Shown piece after piece: positions 11,683 through 21,759 of a stretch of DNA of 64,000 nucleotides. Under the pieces are notes generated by a model that made no database searches, was not told the origin of the DNA, and saw only the letters and a program-made list of their open reading frames with translations. The number at the start of each line of letters is the position of its first letter. Positions within the stretch are counted from its first letter, which is position 1. Origin of the DNA: Strigamia acuminata. Taxonomy: Eukaryota; Arthropoda; Chilopoda; Geophilomorpha; Linotaeniidae. The stretch is taken from the NCBI GenBank assembly GCA_949358305.1, contig OX442315.1:12674427-12738426 (forward strand), given 5' to 3'. Made by a program: the position numbers and the translations under genes.

Positions 11683-12787
11683 AGGCTGCCAAATTTTAAA
11701 TAAAATTTGAAGTTTTGTATGTCTATGGTGAATTCGAGTAGTGTAACGTTTATGGTGATTTTTGTGTGTAAAAAATAAATTTCGTTTGAAATTTATATGT
11801 GTTTAATATATTTTATGCTGTTTTAGAACTTCTCGCAAGATAATAAGTGTCACTCACTTTATTCTGTTTTCTCCGCAGTAGAAATTGATTGTTTTAACAA
11901 AATAATAATTTCTACTGCGTGGTCAGGCCTAAAGGCCTAACCCCGAGAACGGAAAAATCTTGCCCGAACTTGTTGAAGTTGGTTCCGCCCGGGTAACGTC
12001 ATTTTGTCATCGACGATCTGACCAAACCACGCGGTCGGGCCTAATTTTGAAAAGTTGACTTTTGATGGAATTCTTAAAGAATTCTATCAATTTAACAGTT
12101 GTTTTATTTTTAGAAATGTTTTTCACCTGTATTTTGCTTGAGACTTCAAGTTAAACCTAAATTTATTTGCCTAAATAAATTAGAAAGAAAATTGACTTTT
12201 TTCGAAGGAATTAAAATTTATATTTTATTTCAAATGGTTTACCTTATTTTACAAGCTTGATCTACATTAAAATGTTGGTTAAAAATCGTGATTTCAAGAC
12301 CTTGGAATCGAATTTTACGAATGGAATACCATTCAAATTTTAGCGAAGAAGAATTCTCGCTGTTGTGTTGCCTAGCAACCCGTGTTGTGCAGGAAAGCCG
12401 TCGATTCAAACGAATCGGCGCGTCTTTTGAAATTACGAGTTTAAAAAACTTTAAAAAATTCCATAAAGGTGATCATTCATTTATTAATAAATGCGGTGAT
12501 ATTTTAAAATACTTTGAAAAGTATCCATTTTGTTTGGTGACTACGTCATAACACTGGAATCTGACAAGATTACGGATCCACGAACTTGATGATTTCCACC
12601 AATCTCGGACGAGATTGGACTCTCGCGAGACTAGCGTTGATACTTGACCAATCAGAGAGGTGTATCGAAGTATCCATACTTCCTTTCGAACTAGTGTGAC
12701 CACTGCTTCGTTTACGATCCTCCTGAACGTTTGCAACTTCATCGTTATCTCTCAGACTTAGGAAATTTTCTTAGTTTAAGTTTAGTT
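11683..12787 (+). other. Untranslated leader of element C
   Basis: About 1.1 kb between the primer site and gag. It contains a short palindrome around AGGCCTAAAGGCCT (near 11925). A small open frame at 12288-12551 has no recognisable features and could be chance. It presumably holds packaging signals. Confidence 0.5.
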
Positions 12788-14998
12788 ATGACTAATAACC
12801 AGCATCACATGAACACCCGTGGTAAGGAAAGAACTTGTTTGACCGGTGGAATGAATCTATCCGGGTTTATACCTGCTCCTAATGGAACTGAAGAAGTGGA
12901 AAACCACGCGGTCCATAATGGCGTTTCAAATGAAACAGCCGGACCATCTGGAGAAAATAGGGCTCCACGTGAACCTACTCCGCCTGGAGAAGAGGAATGC
13001 ATTCCTGAAGGTTCTCATTTAGGCCGAGGCGGTCTATTATTTTGTCAGGATCACGGTTTGAACCCAAACCAATTTAGATCTTTGACCGAAGTGTTAGATT
13101 TTGTACACGCGCCTCGTGCTACGTCGGAGCAATCCCATTCCCCAGCCAGCCAAAGATTAAATAATTTTAGTCCCACTCCTTCAACGCCTATTTCTAGATA
13201 TAGAAATAAAAATGCACAACCTCCTCGTCAAGATCAGTCGAATTTGACACCAGGAGATTTCAATCGTGCTTTCCAACAACGATTACGAGCGAATAACTTC
13301 GCTCGCAACCAACAAAGAGGATTTACAAATCCAGAGAACTTTGAGAATACGTTCAACAGAGCGAATTTGGGTCCGCCTAATATGGCCAACCCTAATCCAA
13401 GTTTTCCAAACGGATCAAATAGTTGTCTGAATCTCGCTGGAAATTTGAACCCAAATTCAGGTGCGACAAGAGGTCCAAACCGCCGTTTTGACCCAAATTC
13501 CAGATTTGCAAACAATTCTAGTCCAGCACCTAACATGCAAAGGGGTCATCCAGTTCCTCCGAACTCGAATAACCTAAATAATCCGAACGATTTAAATAAT
13601 CCTTCTACTGGAACTCCAGGAAATTCAAATAACTATTTGAATCGGGGTACGCCAGGTAATTCGAACTATCGTCCGAATTTTGGTAATCAAGAAAGTTCGC
13701 ACAACCGTCCGAATTTTAACAATCGAGATAATTCTAATAACCATTCGAATTTTGGTAACCACAGTAGACCGAATCAAGGAGGGTCGAATAATTTCAACCC
13801 CAACAATGGTGGCTCAAGTCAAAATAACTCGAGTCAACCAAACAATGGCGGATCGTCAAAAGACAATTCGCGCCCCCCCAGTAGCTTTGGAATGACGGCT
13901 GATGACCTCGCGTCAATTGCCACGACCATGCACAAGTTGATGCAGGCAGGAAAAAGTTCCGCCACTGTCCCTCAAACTAACTGTTTGAAACCACCAGATA
14001 TCCCTGTATTCTCCGGAAAAGCAGAAGAAAGCGAACGCTTTCTCAATATTGTAAAAAATGTCGCTTTCCTGCGAAACATGTCACTCGATGACATGCTTGT
14101 TAAAGGCGTGGCCGGTTATTTAACCGAGCAAGCGCATGGTTGGTTTCATGAACGGAGAGAAGATTTCATATCTTGGGAAGTATTTGAACAGGCGTTCAAA
14201 GAACGGTTTGTAGCCACTCGACAAGAGCGGACGAACCAACTAACTAAGTTGAAACAACTGGAAACGGAAAGTCTTTACGACTTTATGCACAAATATTACC
14301 AGTTATGGATATTACAAGACAGTCTTGATGCAAAAGGAGCTGGTTGTCTTTTTATCGGGAGTGTAACTCCTGCTAACGATTTGCTTTTGCATACGCAAGG
14401 CATAGCGGATCTGCCTCTGACAGAGATTTATGCCGTTATAACTAAAAATAAAGGCTTGTACAGTCGTACAGCTAATGGAGCAAGGGAAAATATTTCCAAT
14501 CCAGTTGTTTTCCCACCTCGGAAAACTGACACACGTCCTCAGTCGAAGACAAATGCTAAATCTTTAACTTTGGATTCACAAGAACAACTTAATATTTGTG
14601 AAGAAGAGTTACCTGAGGAATGCGAAGCTGTCTATTTAATAAATGGAACAGTAGATCAGACCAGACGTGGTCAATTAGTTTGTTACCACTGTAAGAAACC
14701 AGGACACATGCGTCGAGAATGTCCAGATTTAAAACCACGTGCAAATTTCAACTCTGAAGAGTTGCAAAAACGAAGTACCCCGGATTCCCCGACTGTGGAT
14801 CCTACTTCTAAACGTCCTAATAACAGATGGATAACTCAAGAAGTGTTGGATGCAACACTAGATGCTAAACTTGATGCGAAACTTAATACTTTTGAAAATA
14901 AGTTACAAACTTCGCTGACTAACTCGTTGGCAGAAATGGTCAAGACTTTGATCAAGCCAGAATCTGCTGATTCAAGTGCGACTAGTTCAAAAAACTAG
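12788..14998 (+). CDS. gag: Gag of Gypsy element C
   Basis: 736 residues from the first ATG (12788, MTNNQHHMNTRG) to TAG at 14996-14998; the frame is open further upstream without an ATG. Residues about 160-365 are a low-complexity stretch rich in Asn, Pro, Gly and Ser with repeated NNxNPNN, GNSN and RPNF motifs. A Gag capsid-like region follows (about 400-560), with the usual hydrophobic and charged helices around WFHERREDF and LKQLETESLYDF. A single CCHC zinc knuckle, CYHCKKPGHMRREC, is near residue 632. The ORF ends directly in the frameshift heptamer that leads into Pol. Gag would form the particle that packages element RNA. Confidence 0.93.
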   Translation: MTNNQHHMNTRGKERTCLTGGMNLSGFIPAPNGTEEVENHAVHNGVSNETAGPSGENRAPREPTPPGEEECIPEGSHLGRGGLLFCQDHGLNPNQFRSLTEVLDFVHAPRATSEQSHSPASQRLNNFSPTPSTPISRYRNKNAQPPRQDQSNLTPGDFNRAFQQRLRANNFARNQQRGFTNPENFENTFNRANLGPPNMANPNPSFPNGSNSCLNLAGNLNPNSGATRGPNRRFDPNSRFANNSSPAPNMQRGHPVPPNSNNLNNPNDLNNPSTGTPGNSNNYLNRGTPGNSNYRPNFGNQESSHNRPNFNNRDNSNNHSNFGNHSRPNQGGSNNFNPNNGGSSQNNSSQPNNGGSSKDNSRPPSSFGMTADDLASIATTMHKLMQAGKSSATVPQTNCLKPPDIPVFSGKAEESERFLNIVKNVAFLRNMSLDDMLVKGVAGYLTEQAHGWFHERREDFISWEVFEQAFKERFVATRQERTNQLTKLKQLETESLYDFMHKYYQLWILQDSLDAKGAGCLFIGSVTPANDLLLHTQGIADLPLTEIYAVITKNKGLYSRTANGARENISNPVVFPPRKTDTRPQSKTNAKSLTLDSQEQLNICEEELPEECEAVYLINGTVDQTRRGQLVCYHCKKPGHMRRECPDLKPRANFNSEELQKRSTPDSPTVDPTSKRPNNRWITQEVLDATLDAKLDAKLNTFENKLQTSLTNSLAEMVKTLIKPESADSSATSSKN

Positions 14999-17900
14999 AT
15001 CCGGGAGACGAAGGTTTATTCCATCCCCCAGAAGTGGCTACTGCTACGTCGGAATCTTTATTTATGGATGTAGACACAACTTGTCTTGAAATAGCCACTA
15101 GTCATAGTGGCGGAGTAGAGGAAAATCTGCAAGAAATGACAGAACAATTAAAAAATCTGACATTATTTCCACACAAATGCTACACGAAGAAATTCTGTAG
15201 ACTCCGCCGACTCAACAGAGTCATAGGTGGTAATAATTTGCACAATATTACTTTAGGTAATAATAAAGACGATCCTCGAATGAAGATCACAATTGGTGGG
15301 CTCACCTACAACGCGCTCATGGATACAGGAGCATCTCAATGTTACATCGGAGAACAACTCTTGTCTGAAACTCAGGCTTTGCCAGAATTCTTACAAGAGG
15401 CTCCCAGAAACATGATGGTGAACGCTGTAGGCGTAGCACACAAGCCTGTCGGACAAATAACTTTGTGCGTGCAATGGGCTGATGAACTTACACCAATGAA
15501 TTTCATCGTTTTAGCAAAACGAGTTTGTGGCTTGATACTTGGTCACAATTTCATGCGCAGACAGAAAATTAGTCCGCATCCACATTTACAAGAGTTCTCT
15601 TGTGCAGATAAACCCAATTGGTCCGCCCCTTATGAGTCAGAAGAAGCCAATTTTGCCCTCGCCCCGTTAAATCGAATTACTTTCGATTATTTAGGACTGT
15701 CGTCCACTCTAAACTCAATTGAGTTAACAGACACTCCTGTGTTGACTTGGGATGAGAAATTAGTTGAGGAGAGCGACTGCACTCCAGAGCAAAGACTAGC
15801 ACTTCGCGAAGTGGTTAACTCGATACCGAATGTATTTCGTGATCAAGTTGGGTGCACTAACGTGACCCAGCATCGTATTAAGTTCAAGGAAGGGCATTCA
15901 TTGCCCAAAATGCAGTATAAAATGTATAACCCGGCCAAGAGAGCCATTATGACCAAACTAGCTGCGGAACTTGAACAGGATGGACTGATTGAAAAGGCCA
16001 AAGGGCCATTTATAAGTCATCCAGTCATCGTTGCGAAGCCTGACGGCTCGTATAGGATGTGTATTGACTACCGGTGGCTGAATGCCATCACCGAAGTCGA
16101 AGTAATACAAATGCCGAGTATTGACCTTTTGTTGCATAATACTGGTCCGGCAAAGTATTTTACGTCTATTGACCTTGTTAAAGGTTACTACCAAGTCGAA
16201 ATGTGTAAGGAAGATCGTCCAAAAACGGCGTTTTATACGCCAAACGGCCCTTATCAATTTGTGCGAATGCCGTTCGGCCTTTGCAATGCGCCTTGTACTT
16301 TCCAGCGTCTGATGGAAGGCATTCTAGGCTCGGCTTTGCAAGACTACGCGTTAGTTTATTTGGATGACGTAATTGTGTATTCAGATAATTGGGATGATCA
16401 TCTCAAACATGTTCGAGATGTTTTGGAAAGGCTTAACCAAGCCAACATGACAATAAATAAAGCGAAATCTCGTTTTGGGCGTACAGAATTAAAATTCTTG
16501 GGCCACTGGATTAAACCCGAAGGTCTCTTCGGTGATCCCGATAAAATATCGGCGATCATGAAATTTCCCACCCCCACATGTGCTAAAGACATTCAGCGCT
16601 TTCACGGCATGACTAACTTCTTCAGGAAGTTTGTTCCAAATCACGGAACTATTGCCGCACCATACACACGTATGATGAATGAGAAAACTCCATTTGAATG
16701 GGGAGATGAGCAGACAGAAGCTTTTAATAAAATTAAAGAGCTACTTTGTGGTGACAATTGTCTACACAAACCAGATATGACTTTGCCATTTGTTGTCATG
16801 ACTGACGCTTCACATGAAGGCTTAGGAGCTGTCCTTTGCCAAGACGTCGATATATTCGATGAAAAGAAGCAGAAAAACATTTCTGTACCCAGACCTGTAG
16901 CTTATGCAAGCAGAGTTTTACGAGGAGCAGAGAAGCGTTATACAACGCCGGAACTCGAATGTCTCGCAGTCGTGTGGGCTATTGATCGATTTAAACCATA
17001 TCTCGAATATGGTACATTTACTTTAGAGTCAGATGCAGAAGCACTGAAATGGTTGATGCGAACGCCTGAACCATCTGGGAAATTTGGCCGATGGGCCTTA
17101 AGAATCCAATGTGGAAATTTTAAAATTGTTTTTCGAAAAGGTGCTGCTAACCAAGTTGCAGATGCACTTTCTAGAGCCCCACTAACAGAGGAAGACATTC
17201 CTCTTCGTGATCATGTGGAACCTGTTGAAATTAAACAATACTGGCCTGAGTGGGACGGAAATCCTTCTGTTTCGTTAAATCGTGCCCCGGAAAAACGAGA
17301 ATATTTGGCTAGTGTGCGTTCCTATTTTTCAGAAAATTCTAAAGAATGTTCTGAAGAAAAGGAGGGGGAGGAAGTACAAGAAACCTTGTACAGTGCGTTG
17401 ACTGAAGTACTTAAAGAAGTCCCTCCTACAAGGAGAGAAATAATAGATGCTCAGTTACTAGATACTGAATGCAAACGCATTCGGGAATATTTATTGAGTG
17501 ACAAGGTTGTTGGGATACCACAATCTGAAATAAAAGAATGGAAAAACAAAGTCAAAAACTATTGTTTGGACAAAAAAGAAGTTGATGGTGACCAAATGAT
17601 CATCTATTTTAACCCTTCGTTCGAAGAGGAATTAAACGATTCAGGAAATGGCTTTAAAGCCGTTGTACCCAGTGCACTCGTAAAGCGAGTACTCTTCGCT
17701 TGTCATGGCCACCCCCTAAGCGGTCACGCTGGGATGAGTAAGACGCTTGAAAAAACGCGTTTAATATATTTCTGGCCTGGTATGAGTAGAAGTGTCAGGA
17801 ACTACGTCAAAAGCTGCACGCACTGTGCTCAGTACAAGCCTATTCAACAGAAAAGGCACGCAGCTCCTTACACACCACACAACATGACCAATCCTTGGGA

Positions 17901-19194
17901 ATGTATTAGTATGGACTTGATGGGCCCAAAACCCGCGGGAAGGTCCCAAAACCAATATATTTTTGTCATTATTGACAATTGTACCAAATTCGTTGAAATT
18001 AAGGCTTTGACAAAAGCCACGAGCGCTAACTGCGTTCAAGAATTAAGATCTGTTACAAACAGATGGGGACACCCCAAAAAGATTGTGAGCGATAACGGAA
18101 AACAATTTGTTTCCGATATTTACAATGAGTATTGCGATATGTACAACATTCGCCCGTCTCATACGAGCACGTATCATGCCCAGGCGAACCCGACAGAGCG
18201 AGCCAATAGAGATATAAAGACGATGCTGGCTGTGTACACAGATGTGCACACGCAATGGCCACGATATTTAGACGAATTCGCGTTCGCGATGAGAAATAAT
18301 GTCTCAGCGGCAACGGGCTCAAGCCCGATGTTACTGAACACGGGACGAATCGTAACATTACCTTTCGACCCAAGGATTATTAAACATGCCAATCCATTTG
18401 ACAAAGAAAATCCAGAAAAATATGTCAGAGTACTATTGGATGTATTGCGCAGATCGCATCAAGAGATGCATCGCAGAATTCAATTGAATTTTGAACGACA
18501 TAGGAAAATACACGAACAAAAGTTCGTAATTACGGAGTTTGAAGTTGGAGATTTAGTTTGGAAACAAACTCACATTCTCTCGTGCGCAGATAAAAATATT
18601 TCTGCTGGTTTCGCAGAGAAGAGAGATGGTCCGTGGGAGATTACTAAAGTACTTCCAGGCGGAGCGTATAAATTACGCAAATTAGCTGATGGTTCGATTG
18701 AAAAATCAGTGAACATTAAAGCGTTGTACCCCTATACGCCCTCATACCCGGTTGAGACTTGGAAAGTAGGACAAAAGTCCGCCTCTTACTCGCCTCAAGA
18801 AAATCCTAAATGGATGGACGAAAGTAATCAACTTCCGGATGCTGAAGAAATGGAAATAATTCCTGAAACTTCTTCAGAAATTCCAATGGAATTATCCGAC
18901 TCAACTTCGGTGCAAATTGACAAATCTGCGCCCATTAAGTCTAAACATAGACATAGACAACGATTAACTGCTATAGAAAAGAAAGCGGCGTTGAAAAGAG
19001 GTGAAACTCCAAAGAAACCACCTCGAAAACCCCGCAAACCCCAACCGGTAGTTCCACGAACTAGCACTCGTCCACGACGAGAACGAAAACCAAATCCTAA
19101 ATATGCAGATGAAAATTTCGTGCGAAACATCACTGCAGTATTTAAAAAACCATACCAACAACGAGGAAAAGCCTCAAAGTTCTGTTGGAATTGA
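14986..19194 (+). CDS. pol: Pol of Gypsy element C (protease, RT, RNase H, integrase)
   Basis: There is no suitable ATG at its start; it is read by -1 frameshift from gag at 14989-14995. Counting residues from 15034: aspartic protease with MDTGAS near 97, reverse transcriptase with FTSIDLVKGYYQVE and YLDDVIVYSD near 442, and RNase H with MTDASHEGLG near 590 and SDAEALKWL. The integrase has its HHCC zinc finger (HPLSGHAG to CTHCAQYK, from about 893), catalytic aspartates in the SMDLMGP and SDNGKQF contexts, and glutamate in NPTERANRD. A GPY/F-like C-terminal module (RDGPWEI) and a basic proline-rich tail follow. The domain order is that of Ty3/Gypsy. No internal stop is present. Confidence 0.95.
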   Translation, partial: FKKLDPGDEGLFHPPEVATATSESLFMDVDTTCLEIATSHSGGVEENLQEMTEQLKNLTLFPHKCYTKKFCRLRRLNRVIGGNNLHNITLGNNKDDPRMKITIGGLTYNALMDTGASQCYIGEQLLSETQALPEFLQEAPRNMMVNAVGVAHKPVGQITLCVQWADELTPMNFIVLAKRVCGLILGHNFMRRQKISPHPHLQEFSCADKPNWSAPYESEEANFALAPLNRITFDYLGLSSTLNSIELTDTPVLTWDEKLVEESDCTPEQRLALREVVNSIPNVFRDQVGCTNVTQHRIKFKEGHSLPKMQYKMYNPAKRAIMTKLAAELEQDGLIEKAKGPFISHPVIVAKPDGSYRMCIDYRWLNAITEVEVIQMPSIDLLLHNTGPAKYFTSIDLVKGYYQVEMCKEDRPKTAFYTPNGPYQFVRMPFGLCNAPCTFQRLMEGILGSALQDYALVYLDDVIVYSDNWDDHLKHVRDVLERLNQANMTINKAKSRFGRTELKFLGHWIKPEGLFGDPDKISAIMKFPTPTCAKDIQRFHGMTNFFRKFVPNHGTIAAPYTRMMNEKTPFEWGDEQTEAFNKIKELLCGDNCLHKPDMTLPFVVMTDASHEGLGAVLCQDVDIFDEKKQKNISVPRPVAYASRVLRGAEKRYTTPELECLAVVWAIDRFKPYLEYGTFTLESDAEALKWLMRTPEPSGKFGRWALRIQCGNFKIVFRKGAANQVADALSRAPLTEEDIPLRDHVEPVEIKQYWPEWDGNPSVSLNRAPEKREYLASVRSYFSENSKECSEEKEGEEVQETLYSALTEVLKEVPPTRREIIDAQLLDTECKRIREYLLSDKVVGIPQSEIKEWKNKVKNYCLDKKEVDGDQMIIYFNPSFEEELNDSGNGFKAVVPSALVKRVLFACHGHPLSGHAGMSKTLEKTRLIYFWPGMSRSVRNYVKSCTHCAQYKPIQQKRHAAPYTPHNMTNPWECISMDLMGPKPAGRSQNQYIFVIIDNCTKFVEIKALTKATSANCVQELRSVTNRWGHPKKIVSDNGKQFVSDIYNEYCDMYNIRPSHTSTYHAQANPTERANRDIKTMLAVYTDVHTQWPRYLDEFAFAMRNNVSAATGSSPMLLNTGRIVTLPFDPRIIKHANPFDKENPEKYVRVLLDVLRRSHQEMHRRIQLNFERHRKIHEQKFVITEFEVGDLVWKQTHILSCADKNISAGFAEKRDGPWEITKVLPGGAYKLRKLADGSIEKSVNIKALYPYTPSYPVETWKVGQKSASYSPQENPKWMDESNQLPDAEEMEIIPETSSEIPMELSDSTSVQIDKSAPIKSKHRHRQRLTAIEKKAALKRGETPKKPPRKPRKPQPVVPRTSTRPRRERKPNPKYADENFVRNITAVFKKPYQQRGKASKFCWN
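14989..14995 (+). promoter_or_regulatory. -1 ribosomal frameshift site A AAA AAC before the gag stop
   Basis: In the gag frame the sequence reads TCA AAA AAC TAG, so the canonical heptamer A AAA AAC sits right before the stop. Slipping back one base enters the pol frame, which opens after the TAG at 14983-14985 and continues CTA GAT CCG GGA to the protease. Element B has the same heptamer at 60802-60808. I did not fold the downstream RNA. Confidence 0.85.
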
Positions 19195-20241
19195 TAAAGT
19201 TTTATCCAAAACTTGAAGACTGTAATTATTCACATGTCTGACAGGTGTAGTGATTTATAATCTCAACACCGGGGGACAAGATATTACGATATTTATGGAA
19301 ATTTATATTAAAAATATGAATTTGTTGCGATGATTTAAAAATTCGGTAGAATATTTTAATTTTTTGGTCGTATTTACATGTATTTTAACCAAAATACAGA
19401 GAATTACTGTGAAAAGTGATAATCTCGCGTAATTACGAAGGTACGAGACTTACGAGGTGTGATTAAACCTCGAACCCGACAATTAAAAGGGAATAAAATT
19501 CCCAGGGTTCATTGCACACAAACACTTCGTAACACACGTGGATATAAGTGACTTCGTCCCTTCGTCCCTCTTCACTTTTCGACTCGAGATTTCAACGCTA
19601 ATTCAATTAGCAACTTCAACAAGGAAAACAAGCTTCAACAGTAAGTAGTTTTAAATATATTCTTTGACCAAAGAATTGAAAATTGTTCGCAACAATTGAA
19701 AAAATATCGGCGTCCCGATAAAAGTTAAAAATTCACGTGTATTATAAGCGTGAATCAGCATTAAATCACTCTGGAAGTTTAGCTATTCAGTCGAATAGTT
19801 GGGTTAAATTTAATAATTATTTATTAAGTTTAAGTACGTGGGCACTAATTATTTAAATCAAGTCGCGGTCGAGGCTTGCATAAATTATTTAGCGGTGAAT
19901 TTTCGATTTGAGATATTTATTAGACTAAGTATTAATTAATTAATACGAAAGTTATCTTTGATATTCGAAAAGTGGGATTAAATAGTTTAAGGAAACTAAA
20001 AGGATTTTTCTTTTGAAAAATCAACAAGTTGCGATTTTTCGATGAAAATCTTTGCCGGCGAGTCCATTCTCGTGTCATAAACACAAGGGGAGTGTGACTC
20101 ATTAGTGTCACATGTTGAGGGTTATAAATAACTCAAGTTGTGTATTTTCGTTGCGAACAATACGTTTTAATTCTTTGGACTCAAGGAATGACTATTTAGA
20201 GTGGAATTATTTTTAATAAAATAATTTATTTGCGTCTGCAG
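19195..20241 (+). promoter_or_regulatory. Pol-ORF3 spacer of element C with predicted leader intron
   Basis: About 75 bp after the pol stop, ACACCGGGGGACAAG (19266-19280) resembles the polypurine tract before the 3' LTR (CACCGGGGGATG). Further down, AACA|GTAAGTAG at 19641 is a near-consensus splice donor, and TTTGCGTCTGCAG ending at 20241 is a good acceptor placed exactly before the ORF3 ATG. A 601-nt intron would thus be removed from the 5' UTR of ORF3. The stretch before the donor (19500-19640) is pyrimidine-rich and could be an internal promoter, but I see no TATA box. Confidence 0.5.
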
Positions 20242-21759
20242 ATGGGAAGCGGCAAACACCGTTCGAAACGGAGTCATCGACGACACCGTCATGAAAGCTC
20301 CAGCTCGTCCACCTCGTCTAGTGACGAGCAACGTCGTTCGGCCGAGCGCGCTTATATGAGGGCCCAACCGATACCGATGGCGCCCGCCTCGATGTACGCC
20401 CTGACGCCGTTGCAACTCGCAACGCTAAACTGGCTGAGCATCCATCCGGACGGACTTCCGCTCGACTTAAATGCGATGATGCAGGCCCCATCCACATCTG
20501 CACAGCCAACCATTTACGAGTCGGCGCAAATGGCCCCGCTGGCCCAGGTGGCGTATCCGCCCGCGAACGTTATCAACGTCCCGTTGGCCCCGCATTCACC
20601 CGAATTTCGGCCGCCAACTGCAAGCGTGGCGCCCACCATTGCCAACACGTCGAATGCGGCTGCACCGACTATGACGGGACAATCGGAGTCTGCTACGCAT
20701 CTTCCTGCTGGTGCTGAGTCTTCTGCATCAGAATACGGATGGAATGAGCCGCCGCCGGGCGCTTTGCGTTATTCAGAGCCTGTTTCTCGCAACCGCGAGT
20801 ACCGAGCGGCCAACAAGGCCAGAAAGAAGGACGAGAAGGCCCGCCTGCGCAAGGAGCAGTGCGAACGAGACATGGCAGCCGGAATACCTCACGATAACAT
20901 CGTGACGGACCAGGCCACGGAGACGATCTGCCCATTTTGCGTCGGCTGTGGGTGGTGCTGCGGTGCATCCGCAGGTTCTTCTCTAATGCGTTGTCCGAAC
21001 TGTCGTGGAAGGAAAACGCGACCGCGTTCGGAGCCGTGGCGCAAGGAGGTTCAGCCCCACGTGGTGAAGGGCATTAAGCCTAACGAGAAGCGATGTTGGG
21101 CTCACTGCCCCAAGTGCCGACTATTTCTAAACAGCCGTGGCGAGGCCGTGTACATCGACCCGCGCTTCCTCACCTGGACCCGCGCTGAAGCCAACGCCGG
21201 CGTAAGAGTCGAACTCCTTCGACAATCACCGCCGCCGTCCGAGGACTCTGAAGTTTCTACTGAAACTGTTCAGGCCGCCGACAGCATTGGAAGCGAGGTC
21301 GTAGAAGAAATCGTTCGACCGAGAACGATGTCGCGTGGACGAGGCTGTCTGACGCTCGACCGAGCGAGGGAAATTGCCAAGGTTCAACGAACCAATATCT
21401 TGGCACGAGGGCGAGCTCGTAAGCTTCAACAGGCCGTAGAAGCACCGTCCAAACCCGTGGAGGATCCTCCAGCGGCTGTAACCGACGTATCCAGCGCCCC
21501 TCCAGCGTCTAAGTCCGAGACTTCGGACGACGCTCAGTTTGAGGACGCCGAAGAGCTGCTTTCCGTCGTCGATTTCGTGGCGGAGTTGCTCGAGGATCTG
21601 CCGTTCCCACCTCCGAGCCCAGAGGAAATGGAAGCTTCCGTAGAAGCCGTGTTTTCCGCCGTCTCGACAGAGGCGACTGAAGAGTCGGATTTTCTGACTT
21701 CTGCTGAAGTCGAGAAGAAGGAAGAGAAAGTTTCGACTGACGTCGAAAAGAAGGATTAA
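20242..21759 (+). CDS. Third ORF of element C, cysteine-rich zinc-binding-like protein
   Basis: 505 residues from the ATG directly after the predicted acceptor; an in-frame ATG also exists at 20230 on the intron side. N-terminus: a basic GSGKHRSKRSHRRHRHE followed by a Ser run. Then come a long Ala/Pro-rich region, a charged helix (EYRAANKARKKDEKARLRKE), and a cysteine cluster from about residue 230: CPFCVGCGWCC, then CPNCRGRK, then CWAHCPKC. These spacings suggest two zinc sites. The C-terminal third is acidic (EDAEELLS, PSPEEME). No signal peptide or membrane helix, so not an envelope protein. It could bind nucleic acid or act in expression or transport of element RNA, but that is a guess. 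It is not obviously homologous to ORF3 of A/B, although both have Arg/Ser-rich parts and lie between pol and the LTR. Confidence 0.75.
   Translation: MGSGKHRSKRSHRRHRHESSSSSTSSSDEQRRSAERAYMRAQPIPMAPASMYALTPLQLATLNWLSIHPDGLPLDLNAMMQAPSTSAQPTIYESAQMAPLAQVAYPPANVINVPLAPHSPEFRPPTASVAPTIANTSNAAAPTMTGQSESATHLPAGAESSASEYGWNEPPPGALRYSEPVSRNREYRAANKARKKDEKARLRKEQCERDMAAGIPHDNIVTDQATETICPFCVGCGWCCGASAGSSLMRCPNCRGRKTRPRSEPWRKEVQPHVVKGIKPNEKRCWAHCPKCRLFLNSRGEAVYIDPRFLTWTRAEANAGVRVELLRQSPPPSEDSEVSTETVQAADSIGSEVVEEIVRPRTMSRGRGCLTLDRAREIAKVQRTNILARGRARKLQQAVEAPSKPVEDPPAAVTDVSSAPPASKSETSDDAQFEDAEELLSVVDFVAELLEDLPFPPPSPEEMEASVEAVFSAVSTEATEESDFLTSAEVEKKEEKVSTDVEKKD

Noticed and set aside
20242-21759. ORF3 of element C as a retroviral envelope
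   Set aside because: No signal peptide, transmembrane helix or cleavage site; the cysteine spacing suggests zinc binding.
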